Both the position numbers and the translations under genes were made by a program. DNA of 46,562 nucleotides from Alphaproteobacteria bacterium (GTDB lineage: Bacteria; Pseudomonadota; Alphaproteobacteria; Micropepsales; Micropepsaceae). The notes beneath the pieces are model-generated. The model did not search any database, had not been told where the DNA came from, and saw only the letters and a list, made by a program, of their open reading frames with translations. The DNA lies in assembly GCA_028871345.1 (NCBI GenBank), contig JAGWNK010000032.1, positions 1-46,562 on the forward strand. The letters are read 5' to 3'. Of the stretch, positions 25,629 through 33,882 are shown one piece after another. Each line of letters starts with the position of its first letter. Positions within the stretch are counted from its first letter, which is position 1.

Positions 25629-28019
25629 GTGGCCGACAACGCGCCGGGCTGGCCGGGAATTCAGGCGCGCTGGACATCCAGCGCGAAATCAGGCGTCGGC
25701 CGGGCCGCCGGCGGCACCAGTCGAGTCTGGTTTACGCTCAGTCACGGCATCCTGAACGAGATTTACTATCCACGTATCGATCAGGCGTGCACCCGCGATT
25801 TCGGTTTCATCGTCACGGACGGCAAGGCGTTCTTCTCCGAAGAGAAACGCGATACCGACAGTTCGATTCACGCCATCGAGCATGGCGTGCCGGCCTTCGT
25901 GATCAGGAACCGCTGCAAGCACCACCGCTATGTGCTGCAGAAGCTCGTGTTCGCGGATTCTCAACAGGACGTTCTGCTGCAGTATGTGAGCTTCCAGGCG
26001 CTGGAAGGAAAGGCTTCCGACTACCGTCTGTTCGCGCTCGTGGCGCCTCACCTCGTCAACAGGGGCGACAACAACACCGCGTGGCTCGACGACTACAAGG
26101 GCACGCCGATGCTGTTCGCGAACGGCGGTGGCAGCGCGCTTGCCGTCGCCTGCTCGCCCGCCTTCGTGAACCGTTCGACCGGGTTCGTCGGGCACTCGGA
26201 CGGCTGGCAGGATTTGTCGCGCCATTTCCGCATGACATGGGGTTACGACCGCGCGGAAAACGGCAATGTCGCGCTGACCGGAGAAGTCGACCTGGGACGC
26301 CAGGCCGCGTTCGTGGTCGCTACGGGCTTCGGGCAGCAACCCGAAGAGGCCGCTCAGCGCGCGAAATCGTGCCTGGAAGTGCGGGCGCAGACGACGCTAC
26401 GGCAATATGTCGGAGGTTGGCGCGCTTGGCACAAGACCTTGGCGGCGCTTGATAAATTCGAGCACGCCAAGGGCAGTTTCCGGACCAGCGCATCCGTCCT
26501 GAAATCGCACGAGGAGATATCCTTCCCTGGCGGGTTCATTGCCAGTCTGTCGATTCCGTGGGGCAACGAAAAAGGAGACGACGATCTCGGCGGCTACCAC
26601 CTTGTGTGGCCGCGCGACCTCGTGGAAATCGCCGGCGGCCTCTTGGCCGCAGGCGCCAGGCGCGAGGCGCGCGACGCTCTGCATTACCTGCGCGCAATAC
26701 AGGAAGGTGACGGGCACTGGCCTCAAAACTGCTGGCTGGACGGCCGGCCGTATTGGGCGGGAACACAGATGGACGAGTGCGCTCTCCCCGTTCTTCTTCT
26801 CGATCTTGCGCGGCGTGAAGGGGCCATCTCGGACACGGAATGGCACGACTTCTGGCCGATGGTGCAGAAGGCGGCGGCCTACATTGTTCAGAACGGCCCC
26901 GTCACGGGCCAGGACCGCTGGGAGGAGGATGGAGGTTACTCGCCGTTCACGCTGGCTGCCGAGATTTCAAGTCTATTGGCAGCGGCGGATCTCGCTGAAG
27001 TCCTCGGCAAGCTGCAGCAGGCCGATTACCTGCGCGATACCGCTGATGCGTGGAACAGCCAGATCGAGCGCTGGACTTATGCCAGCGGAACCGATCTCGC
27101 AAAGAAGACAGGCGTGTCCGGACACTATGTGCGCATCGCGCCGCCTGACGTTGCCGATGCGCCTTCTCCGCTGGCGGGCTTCGTACCCATCAAGAACCGG
27201 CCCCCCGGGGATGATGTTCGTCCCGTCTCGCAAATCGTCAGCCCTGACGCCCTGGCATTGGTTCGCTTTGGACTGCGCGCGCCCGACGATCCGCGCATCC
27301 TGGACACGATCAAGGTCATCGATGCGCTTCTCAAGGTCGAGCTGCCGGCCGGATCGAGCTGGCGACGCTACAATGAGGACGGATACGGCGAACACGAGGA
27401 CGGCAGCCCGTTCGATGGAACAGGCGTCGGCCGGCCCTGGCCGCTTCTGACCGGGGAGCGCGCACACTATGAACTGGCGGCAGGTCGTCGCACCGCGGCT
27501 GAAAGGCTTCTGGCGGCGCTCGAGGGCTTCGCGGGCGAAGGCCACCTGCTTCCCGAACAGGTTTGGGACGGGCCGGACATGCCGCAGCGCGAATTGCTCA
27601 GGGGCCGGCCGAGCGGCTCGGCCATGCCACTGGCCTGGGCGCACGCGGAACACATCAAGCTCCTGCGTTCCCTTTGCGACGGTCGCATTTTTGACACGCC
27701 GCCGCAGGCGCTGAAGCGCTATGCGATGGCCGGCGTCGCTTCATCCCGACGAATGCTGTGGCGCTCCAACCAGAAATGCCGCGCTATGGAAGCCGGAAGC
27801 ATTCTGCGCATCGAACTTCCGACCAAAGGATTGATCCGCTGGACAGCCGACGGCTGGGCTACTTCACAGGCGGTGTGCACCGCGGACAGCGGCTTCGGAC
27901 TTCAGTTCGCGGATCTAGACACGCAAAGGATCATGCCAGGGGCGACGATCGCGTTCAGCTTCAGGTCGACCGAAGGCGGCAGCCAAGGCGAAATACGTTA
28001 CGACGTCCTCGTCCGATAG
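25629..28019 (+). CDS. GH15 glucan 1,4-alpha-glucosidase (glucoamylase)
   Basis: This 796-residue glucoamylase releases glucose from the ends of alpha-glucan. An N-terminal super-sandwich domain (about residues 1-275, RVWFTLSHGILNEIYYPRID) is followed by the (alpha/alpha)6 barrel: GGYHLVWPRDLVEIAGGLL, GTQMDECALPVLLL, RWEEDGGYSPFTLA and HLLPEQVWDGPD. The catalytic glutamates probably lie in WEEDGGYSP and LPEQVWD. No signal peptide is visible, so it acts in the cytoplasm, probably on the glucan made by the glgE operon. The GTG has GAGGA eight bases upstream. It ends 5 bases before the convergent hisC-like gene. Confidence 0.9.
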   Translation: MADNAPGWPGIQARWTSSAKSGVGRAAGGTSRVWFTLSHGILNEIYYPRIDQACTRDFGFIVTDGKAFFSEEKRDTDSSIHAIEHGVPAFVIRNRCKHHRYVLQKLVFADSQQDVLLQYVSFQALEGKASDYRLFALVAPHLVNRGDNNTAWLDDYKGTPMLFANGGGSALAVACSPAFVNRSTGFVGHSDGWQDLSRHFRMTWGYDRAENGNVALTGEVDLGRQAAFVVATGFGQQPEEAAQRAKSCLEVRAQTTLRQYVGGWRAWHKTLAALDKFEHAKGSFRTSASVLKSHEEISFPGGFIASLSIPWGNEKGDDDLGGYHLVWPRDLVEIAGGLLAAGARREARDALHYLRAIQEGDGHWPQNCWLDGRPYWAGTQMDECALPVLLLDLARREGAISDTEWHDFWPMVQKAAAYIVQNGPVTGQDRWEEDGGYSPFTLAAEISSLLAAADLAEVLGKLQQADYLRDTADAWNSQIERWTYASGTDLAKKTGVSGHYVRIAPPDVADAPSPLAGFVPIKNRPPGDDVRPVSQIVSPDALALVRFGLRAPDDPRILDTIKVIDALLKVELPAGSSWRRYNEDGYGEHEDGSPFDGTGVGRPWPLLTGERAHYELAAGRRTAAERLLAALEGFAGEGHLLPEQVWDGPDMPQRELLRGRPSGSAMPLAWAHAEHIKLLRSLCDGRIFDTPPQALKRYAMAGVASSRRMLWRSNQKCRAMEAGSILRIELPTKGLIRWTADGWATSQAVCTADSGFGLQFADLDTQRIMPGATIAFSFRSTEGGSQGEIRYDVLVR

Positions 28020-28024
28020 GGCTG

Positions 28025-29110
28025 TCAACCGCTCATGAATTCGCCCAAAACGGCGGCCACCTTGCGGTTGGCCTGCTCGCTGCCAATCGTCATGCGCAGG
28101 CAATCCGGCAGGCCGTAATTCGCCACCGGCCGCAGCACCAAGCCCCGCTCGCACAGGAACCGGTGAGCATCCTGAGCGGTCTTTCCCGCTTGCCGAGGAA
28201 ATTCGACCAGCACGAAGTTTCCCAGGGAGTCCCCGACTTTTAGCCCGACGCCGCGTAAAGCCTGCACCGTCCAATTGCGCCAGTAATGATTGTGATCGAC
28301 AGCGCGGCGCACATAATCCTGATCCGCGATGGCCGCTGCGGCTGCCCGCTGCGCGGGAAGGGAAACATTGAACGGGTCGCGCACGCGATTGAGCACATCG
28401 GCGATCGGCTCCGGACAATAGGCCCAACCGACCCGAAGGCCGGCGAGTCCGTAGACCTTTGAAAAGGTCCGCGTCATGACGACGTTGGGACAGCGCTCGA
28501 CCATCTCCAGGCCGTCCTCATACTCGTCCCGCCCCACGTATTCCGCATATGCGGCGTCGATCACCAGAAGAACATCGGCACCGAGACCGGCCTGAAGCCG
28601 GCGGACCTCCTCACGCGGCAGCATTGTTCCCGTCGGGTTGTTGGGATTGGCGAGGTACACGAGGCGAGTCTTGGGCGTGACCGCAGACAGCATGGCATCG
28701 ACATCGGCACACCTGGCTCTTTCGGGTACAGCCAGCGGAACGCCGCTGTGCGACAAGGCGGCGAGCTTGTATACGATGAAGGCGTGTTCGCTGAACATCA
28801 CCTCTTCGCCGGGCTGGACATAGGCATTGGCGATCAGCGACAGAATCTCATTCGAACCGTTGCCGCAGACGATATGCGCCGCGTCGACGTCGAAGGATTC
28901 TGCGATGGCCCGACGGAGCACGGAACACGATCCGTCGGGATAAAGCGAGATCGACCGTAGCGCTTCTTCATATGCCGCCGCGGCCACTGGGCTGGGGCCC
29001 AAGGGCGATTCATTCGACGACAAGTCGATGCGGTCGGCCGAACCGGCTGCGATGGGCGCACCCACATAGGGGGCGATATCGAGAACGCCGGGCTTGGGCG
29101 AGGGAGTCAC
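28025..29110 (-). CDS. HisC-like PLP-dependent aminotransferase
   Basis: This 361-residue class I/II aminotransferase has the histidinol-phosphate aminotransferase pattern: LSSNESPLGPSPVA, GNGSNEILSLIANAY, LANPNNPTGTMLP, and the PLP lysine in TRTFSKVYGLAGLRVGWAY. HisC-family enzymes often act on aromatic amino acids as well as histidinol phosphate. No other histidine gene is nearby, and it is the last gene of an operon with an arylpyruvate oxidoreductase. A role as an aromatic aminotransferase supplying arylpyruvates is therefore more likely here; that is inference from context. The GTG start overlaps the iorB stop as GTGA. Confidence 0.87.
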   Translation of the reverse strand: MTPSPKPGVLDIAPYVGAPIAAGSADRIDLSSNESPLGPSPVAAAAYEEALRSISLYPDGSCSVLRRAIAESFDVDAAHIVCGNGSNEILSLIANAYVQPGEEVMFSEHAFIVYKLAALSHSGVPLAVPERARCADVDAMLSAVTPKTRLVYLANPNNPTGTMLPREEVRRLQAGLGADVLLVIDAAYAEYVGRDEYEDGLEMVERCPNVVMTRTFSKVYGLAGLRVGWAYCPEPIADVLNRVRDPFNVSLPAQRAAAAAIADQDYVRRAVDHNHYWRNWTVQALRGVGLKVGDSLGNFVLVEFPRQAGKTAQDAHRFLCERGLVLRPVANYGLPDCLRMTIGSEQANRKVAAVLGEFMSG

Positions 29111-29715
29111 GCGTTTGCCTCCTCCACCCGGACCTGACGCGCCACCGCCCGCCTGCCGGCGCGGTACGCAGCCAGATTCTGCTGCAGGAATGCCGGCTTG
29201 ACGAGCCGGCCGATAACGCTGTCCCAGTCGATGTCGTACAGCCCGATTGTCTCGATCAGCGCTCCGAAAAGTACCACGTTCATGACGCGGGTGTCGCCGA
29301 TGCCGGCCGCAATATCGCGGGCGCCGACGACGGTCGTCGCAGCCTGGGCGGCCAAGCCTTCCAGAATGCCCCGGGGATAAGCCTGCCGGCCGAGCAGAAC
29401 GGGAACCGAAGGGATTTCGAAATCATTGACGATCAGCGAGCCCTTGGGTTTCAGGTATTCAAGCCAGCGCAGCGCTTCCATCTTTTCGAACGCCACCAGG
29501 ATGTCCGCGCCGCCTACGCCGACGATGGGTGAATGCACCTTGCGGCCGTAGCGCACTTGTGTGCTCACGCTGCCGCCGCGCTGCGACATGCCGTGAACTT
29601 CGGACATCTTCACGTCGTAGCCCGCGCCCACCAGGCCTTCCGAGAGGATGGCTGTAACCAGCACGGTGCCCTGCCCGCCGACGCCCACGAGCATGATGCT
29701 GACCACATCAGACAT
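29107..29715 (-). CDS. iorB: Indolepyruvate oxidoreductase subunit beta
   Basis: The 202-residue protein is the gamma-type domain of 2-oxoacid:ferredoxin oxidoreductases, the small subunit of indolepyruvate oxidoreductase. It shows MLVGVGGQGTVLVTAILSEG near the start, then SEVHGMSQRGGSVSTQVRYG, typical of IorB. With IorA it oxidatively decarboxylates aryl pyruvates to aryl-acetyl-CoA and reduces ferredoxin. The ATG overlaps the end of iorA by 8 bases and the stop overlaps the aminotransferase start by 4. These overlaps imply coupled translation. Confidence 0.92.
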   Translation of the reverse strand: MSDVVSIMLVGVGGQGTVLVTAILSEGLVGAGYDVKMSEVHGMSQRGGSVSTQVRYGRKVHSPIVGVGGADILVAFEKMEALRWLEYLKPKGSLIVNDFEIPSVPVLLGRQAYPRGILEGLAAQAATTVVGARDIAAGIGDTRVMNVVLFGALIETIGLYDIDWDSVIGRLVKPAFLQQNLAAYRAGRRAVARQVRVEEANA

Positions 29716-31501
29716 GTGCGGCCTCCTCGCTCACGACGGCATTCCAGCTGCAGACCTGGCCGCACACGCCACAACCGTTGCATGCGCCGGAATCGATCCG
29801 CGCCTTGCCGGCATCATCGTCAAACGACAATGCCGGACATCCCACATTCAGGCACATCCTGCAGCCGGTGCAACGCTCCGCCGCCACGGCCAGCCTTGCA
29901 TGACCGTGCATATACTCGTTGCTTTCGTCACTCGACATCCGCTTCAGATTGCACGGCCACTTGCAGACGATGACCGAAGGTCCGACCGCAGCGAGACCCC
30001 ACGCCAGGGCTTGGTGCATCTTGTCGAGGTCCAGCGGATTGACGACCCGCACGTTTTGGACCCCCAGCGCCCGTACCAGCGCCTCGATGTCGATTGCCGC
30101 CGTGGCCTCGCTCTGCAGCGTCGTGCCGCTGCCGGGATTGTCCTGTTGCCCCGTCATCGCAGTCGTACGGTTGTCGAGGATGCAGGTGATGGTGTTCGAC
30201 TTGTTGTAGACCGCGTTGATCAAGGCTGGAACGCCGGTGTGGAAGAAGGTGGAATCGCCGATCACTGCCACCGTTCGCGTGCCGGAGTTACCCGCTTCGA
30301 GAACCTTTTGGGCGCCGTGTGCCATGCTCGGCGCCGCGCCCATGCAGATGCAAAGGTCGAGGGCATTCAAAGGATCGTTCATGCCCAGGGCGTAACAACC
30401 TATGTCGCCTGAAATGATGAGATTGTGTCGTTTGGCGTATTTTCCCAATTCGTAGAAGAAACCACGATGCGGGCATCCCGCGCACAGGACCGGCGGACGC
30501 GGTGGAACTGCAGCCGGCCGCGACTCTATCTCCCGCGCGTGGCCGCCCAGCAGCGCGCCGGCCACGATGCTGGGATTGAGCTCGTACATGTTCGGAATCT
30601 TGTCTTTGCCGATACAGGGAATCCCAAGCCCCCGCACGAAATTCTCGAGATAGGGTTCCAGTTCTTCGACGATATAGAGCCGGGCGACCCTCGCGGCAAA
30701 TTCCCTGATCTTCGCTTTGGGCAACGGATGGGTGAAGCCAAGCTTGAGGTACGACGCCTCCTCGCCAAATGCCTCACGGGCATACTGATAGGCGATCCCC
30801 GATGTGATGATGCCGATTTCGGCGCTGTTCCATTCGACGCGGTTGAAGGGGCACGTCTCGGCATACGCCTCGAGCTGCTTCAGCCGGACTTCGAGACGGG
30901 CGCGGTGGCGTCGTGCCATGGCCGGAACCAGGTTGAACTTGAGAAGGTTCGCTGGATAAGCTCGCGGCGGAACCGCGATCCGAGGCGAGGTCGCGACAAG
31001 GCTTCGGGAATGGCAGACCCGGGTCGTCATCCGAAACAGCACGGGGATGTCGTTGCTCTCGCTGATGTCGAAGGCAGCCTTGACCATGTCCTTCGCTTCC
31101 TGCGAGTCGGCGGGCTCCAGCATGGCGAGCTTGACGAAGGGAGCGTAGAGTCGATTGTCCTGTTCGTTCTGCGAAGAGTGCAGGCCAGGATCGTCCGCGG
31201 ACACGATCACGAGGCCGCCGTTGACGCCCGCATAGGCCGAGCTGAACAAGGGGTCTGCAGCCACATTGACGCCGACCATCTTCATTGCGGCCAGCGCCCG
31301 CCCACCGGCAATCGAGGCGCCCAAAGCGCACTCGACCGCCACCTTTTCGTTGGGCGCCCATTCGGCGATGACTGCGCTGTATCGCGCCAGTTCCTCCAGG
31401 ATTTCCGTGCTGGGGGTCCCGGGATATGCCGCTGCGTAGGTCACGCCGGCCTCGTACGCACCGCGCGCCACAGCTTCATTGCCCGACATCAGACTAACCA
31501 T
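29708..31501 (-). CDS. iorA: Indolepyruvate ferredoxin oxidoreductase subunit alpha
   Basis: The 597-residue large subunit begins with LMSGNEAVARGAYEAGV and AAAYPGTPSTEI, the pyrimidine-binding domain. It continues with the thiamine-diphosphate part (CAGCPHRGFFYEL, SGDIGCYALG, VAVIGDSTFFHTG). It ends with two [4Fe-4S] clusters of ferredoxin type (CTGCRMCLNVGCPAL and CNGCGVCGQVC). The enzyme is normally oxygen-sensitive and found in anaerobes and archaea, though some proteobacteria have it. The ATG at 31501 has GGAG seven bases upstream and overlaps the buk stop by 8 bases; a second ATG at 31489 is possible. Confidence 0.92.
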   Translation of the reverse strand: MVSLMSGNEAVARGAYEAGVTYAAAYPGTPSTEILEELARYSAVIAEWAPNEKVAVECALGASIAGGRALAAMKMVGVNVAADPLFSSAYAGVNGGLVIVSADDPGLHSSQNEQDNRLYAPFVKLAMLEPADSQEAKDMVKAAFDISESNDIPVLFRMTTRVCHSRSLVATSPRIAVPPRAYPANLLKFNLVPAMARRHRARLEVRLKQLEAYAETCPFNRVEWNSAEIGIITSGIAYQYAREAFGEEASYLKLGFTHPLPKAKIREFAARVARLYIVEELEPYLENFVRGLGIPCIGKDKIPNMYELNPSIVAGALLGGHAREIESRPAAVPPRPPVLCAGCPHRGFFYELGKYAKRHNLIISGDIGCYALGMNDPLNALDLCICMGAAPSMAHGAQKVLEAGNSGTRTVAVIGDSTFFHTGVPALINAVYNKSNTITCILDNRTTAMTGQQDNPGSGTTLQSEATAAIDIEALVRALGVQNVRVVNPLDLDKMHQALAWGLAAVGPSVIVCKWPCNLKRMSSDESNEYMHGHARLAVAAERCTGCRMCLNVGCPALSFDDDAGKARIDSGACNGCGVCGQVCSWNAVVSEEAAHV

Positions 31502-32588
31502 CGATAGGCTCCAGCTCCCGCGCTGCTTCTTCACCACGCAGTACGCGAAGGACACCCTCGACCATCGCCTGCAATTCGTCCTCGCCGGGATAGACGCGCA
31601 TTGGTGCGATCCATCCCACCGATGCCCGCAGCGCCTCGACCAAACGCTCGGAATGCGCCATGCCCCCCGTGACCAGGACGGCGTCGACCGTCCCGCGGAG
31701 CACGGCGGCCATGGCGCCGATTTCCTTGCCGATCTGGTAGACCATGGCATCGAACACCGCGGCAGCGGCCCCGTCGCCCAGGTCGATGCGCCGCTCAACC
31801 TCCGCGAGGTCGCGTGTCCCCAAATAGGAGTAGAACCCGCCATTGTGGAACAGCAGGTTCTCCACTTCCTTTGCGCTGTGCCCGCCGCTGAAGCACAGCC
31901 GTACAAGCTCTTGGATCGGTAGCGTCCCGGTGCGCTCGGCGGAGAAGGCTCCTTCCTCCCGAGAATTCGTGACATCGATCATGCGCCCGTTCTCGTGTGC
32001 CGAAATCGAGAACCCACTGCCGAGATGCGCCACGATGAGGCGCAGGGTGGTGTACGACTTATAGCATTCCTTCGCGTAACGCTTCGAAACGGCCTTGGTG
32101 TTGAGGGCATGCGACAGGCATTGCCTCTGGATGGACGCGAGTCCGGAGTAACGCGCGCGCTCCGGCCATTCGTCGACCGACACGGGATCGACGACGTAAG
32201 CCTCAACGCCGGCTCGCTCCGCTGCGGCCTGGGCGAGGAACGCGCCGAGATTTGAAGCATGCTCACCACGCGCCGCCAGACGCAGTTCGTCCAGCATCAC
32301 TGCGTTGACCCGGTAGGTCCCCCCCGGCAGCGGCCGCAGCAACCCGCCCCGGCCCACGACGGCAGCAAGTTGCTTCGCATTGAATGCCCCGACCGTTGCC
32401 AGCGTTCGTTCGATGTCGGCGCTGCGGAAGTCCCGCTGGTCGAGGATGCAGCGACCTTCAAAACGCGCAAGTTCGCGATCGGTGTGACGCAATGCCGTCA
32501 CGAATACCGGCCTCTCGCCGGCATAGACGCCGACTTTGGTGGACGTCGAGCCTGGATTGATCGCAACGATGAACTCAGCCGCTGCCAT
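31494..32588 (-). CDS. buk: Butyrate kinase family protein
   Basis: This 364-residue ASKHA-fold kinase matches butyrate kinase: VAINPGSTSTKVGVY at the start, VGRGGLLRPLPGGTYRVN, IVAHLGSGFSISAHENGRM for phosphate binding, and LVTGGMAHSERLVE near the C-terminus. The family makes ATP from an acyl phosphate. Its place between a Ptb-like transferase and the indolepyruvate oxidoreductase suggests that the acyl group is an aryl acetate or branched acid rather than butyrate; this is inference. The ATG at 32588 overlaps the ptb gene by 14 bases. Confidence 0.88.
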   Translation of the reverse strand: MAAAEFIVAINPGSTSTKVGVYAGERPVFVTALRHTDRELARFEGRCILDQRDFRSADIERTLATVGAFNAKQLAAVVGRGGLLRPLPGGTYRVNAVMLDELRLAARGEHASNLGAFLAQAAAERAGVEAYVVDPVSVDEWPERARYSGLASIQRQCLSHALNTKAVSKRYAKECYKSYTTLRLIVAHLGSGFSISAHENGRMIDVTNSREEGAFSAERTGTLPIQELVRLCFSGGHSAKEVENLLFHNGGFYSYLGTRDLAEVERRIDLGDGAAAAVFDAMVYQIGKEIGAMAAVLRGTVDAVLVTGGMAHSERLVEALRASVGWIAPMRVYPGEDELQAMVEGVLRVLRGEEAARELEPIDG

Positions 32589-33501
32589 AAACCACTCCGA
32601 GGGCGATGGCGTTGACCTTATCGTCCGCGCTTTCCGTCCGGGACGGGATAAGTATGGGGACCTTCGCCCCGACGACCACATGTGCGCATGGCGAGCGACC
32701 GATGTACTTGACGGCCTTTCCCAACAGATTTCCGGCCTCGATGGAAGGCACCACCATGCAGTCGGCGCGCCCGGCGACGGCGTTGCGAATTCCCTTTGCT
32801 TCGGCGGCCTTGGTTGAAAGCGCGTTGTCCAGTGCCAACGGGCCGTACACATCCGCGTCGCCAAATGCTCCTTCTTGCCCGATCTTGGTCAAAGCGGCGG
32901 CTTCCACCGTCGACCGCATCCGGTCCGAAGCGATTTCCGTGGCGCTCATCAAGGCGATCTTCGGACGCTTCAACCCCAGACGATGCAGGACATCGATGGC
33001 ATTGAGGATGATCTGCCGCTTCTGTTCGATATCCGGCAGGATGTTGAGGCCCCCGTCGGTGATCCCGACAAGTCGCGGCGAACCGGACAGCGTGTCTTCA
33101 TACAAGAGCACGTCACTGAGCAGCGCCCCTGTCCGCAGACCGACGTCCCGGTCCAGAACGGCGTGCAGCAACTCGTCAGTGCGCAGATGCCCCTTGAGCA
33201 TGATGTCGACATCGCCTGCCGCCGCCATGCGGGCGCTGAGAAGGGCAGGCTCATCGGTTGCCACGAACTCGGCACTGCGCAACAGGTCTTCCAAAGCGGC
33301 GGCAGATGCCACACTTCTTATTGCAGCCTCGCTGCCGACCAATACGGGCTTCGCGAGTCCCAGCCGCATGGCATCGGCTGCCGCCGTGAGGGCGACAATC
33401 TCGTCCGCCATGACAACGGCGACACGCTTGGGTCCCAGTTGACTGGCCCGGCGCCGCAATTCGGAGAAGGTCCGTATGGAGCTGGCGGATATGGTCCGCA
33501 C
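32575..33501 (-). CDS. ptb: Phosphate butyryltransferase-like acyltransferase
   Basis: About 308 residues match the phosphate acetyl/butyryltransferase fold: FSELRRRASQLGPKRVAVV near the N-terminus, GLAKPVLVGSEAAI, DVDIMLKGHLRTDELLHAV, VGITDGGLNILPDI and IEAGNLLGKAVKYIG. The family swaps CoA for phosphate, giving an acyl phosphate for the adjacent kinase. It is the first gene of the operon. The start is uncertain: GTG 33501 leaves a usual N-terminus, while TTG 33519 adds six residues; neither has a good ribosome site. Substrate preference cannot be read from the sequence. Confidence 0.86.
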   Translation of the reverse strand: MRTISASSIRTFSELRRRASQLGPKRVAVVMADEIVALTAAADAMRLGLAKPVLVGSEAAIRSVASAAALEDLLRSAEFVATDEPALLSARMAAAGDVDIMLKGHLRTDELLHAVLDRDVGLRTGALLSDVLLYEDTLSGSPRLVGITDGGLNILPDIEQKRQIILNAIDVLHRLGLKRPKIALMSATEIASDRMRSTVEAAALTKIGQEGAFGDADVYGPLALDNALSTKAAEAKGIRNAVAGRADCMVVPSIEAGNLLGKAVKYIGRSPCAHVVVGAKVPILIPSRTESADDKVNAIALGVVYGSG

Positions 33502-33882
33502 TCCTGATGAGCGCGGCAAGCTTATCAGGACTATGCGTCAGGCGTCAGGTGCGCAGAGTCACAGCCGGGCTCTTCGAATCAAGAAATCGCGAAAGACGCA
33601 TGTGGGTCGTTCGCTTTCGGCCCGCGCCTGTCGTGCGCTATTCGCAGAGGCGACTTACTCCGGACGCATGGCGTTTTTCGTCGCCAAGACATGCTGCGCC
33701 TACGCGTTCATTTCTGAAACAAGTGATCTCCAAGCAGCTTTGTTTCGCGCCTCGGGACGCCCCTCAAAACGAGACGCCTGCGGGGTGTCTTCGTGATGCG
33801 ACAAGATTGCCGGCACGGCCACCGTCGAAGGCTAAGGGAGTAGAATTGCCCATGGCCTGATCAAAGGCATTAGGGAGGAACC
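33502..33882. other. Gene-free interval between ptb and gdhA
   Basis: This region lies between divergent genes and should hold both promoters. I see no convincing coding frame. Near the gdhA side, GACGCCCC (33757-33764) could pair with GGGGTGTC (33783-33790), one G-U pair included, around an 18-base loop. No EcfG promoter and no clear FNR box were found. An AGGGAGG ribosome site precedes gdhA. Confidence 0.5.

Noticed and set aside
31502..31975. N-terminal extension of iorA
   Set aside because: It is entirely inside buk in another frame; the family starts at the SGNEAVARG segment.
33507..33860. Open frame of 117 codons between ptb and gdhA
   Set aside because: No ribosome site, no family resemblance and an unnatural Arg/Pro/Ser composition.
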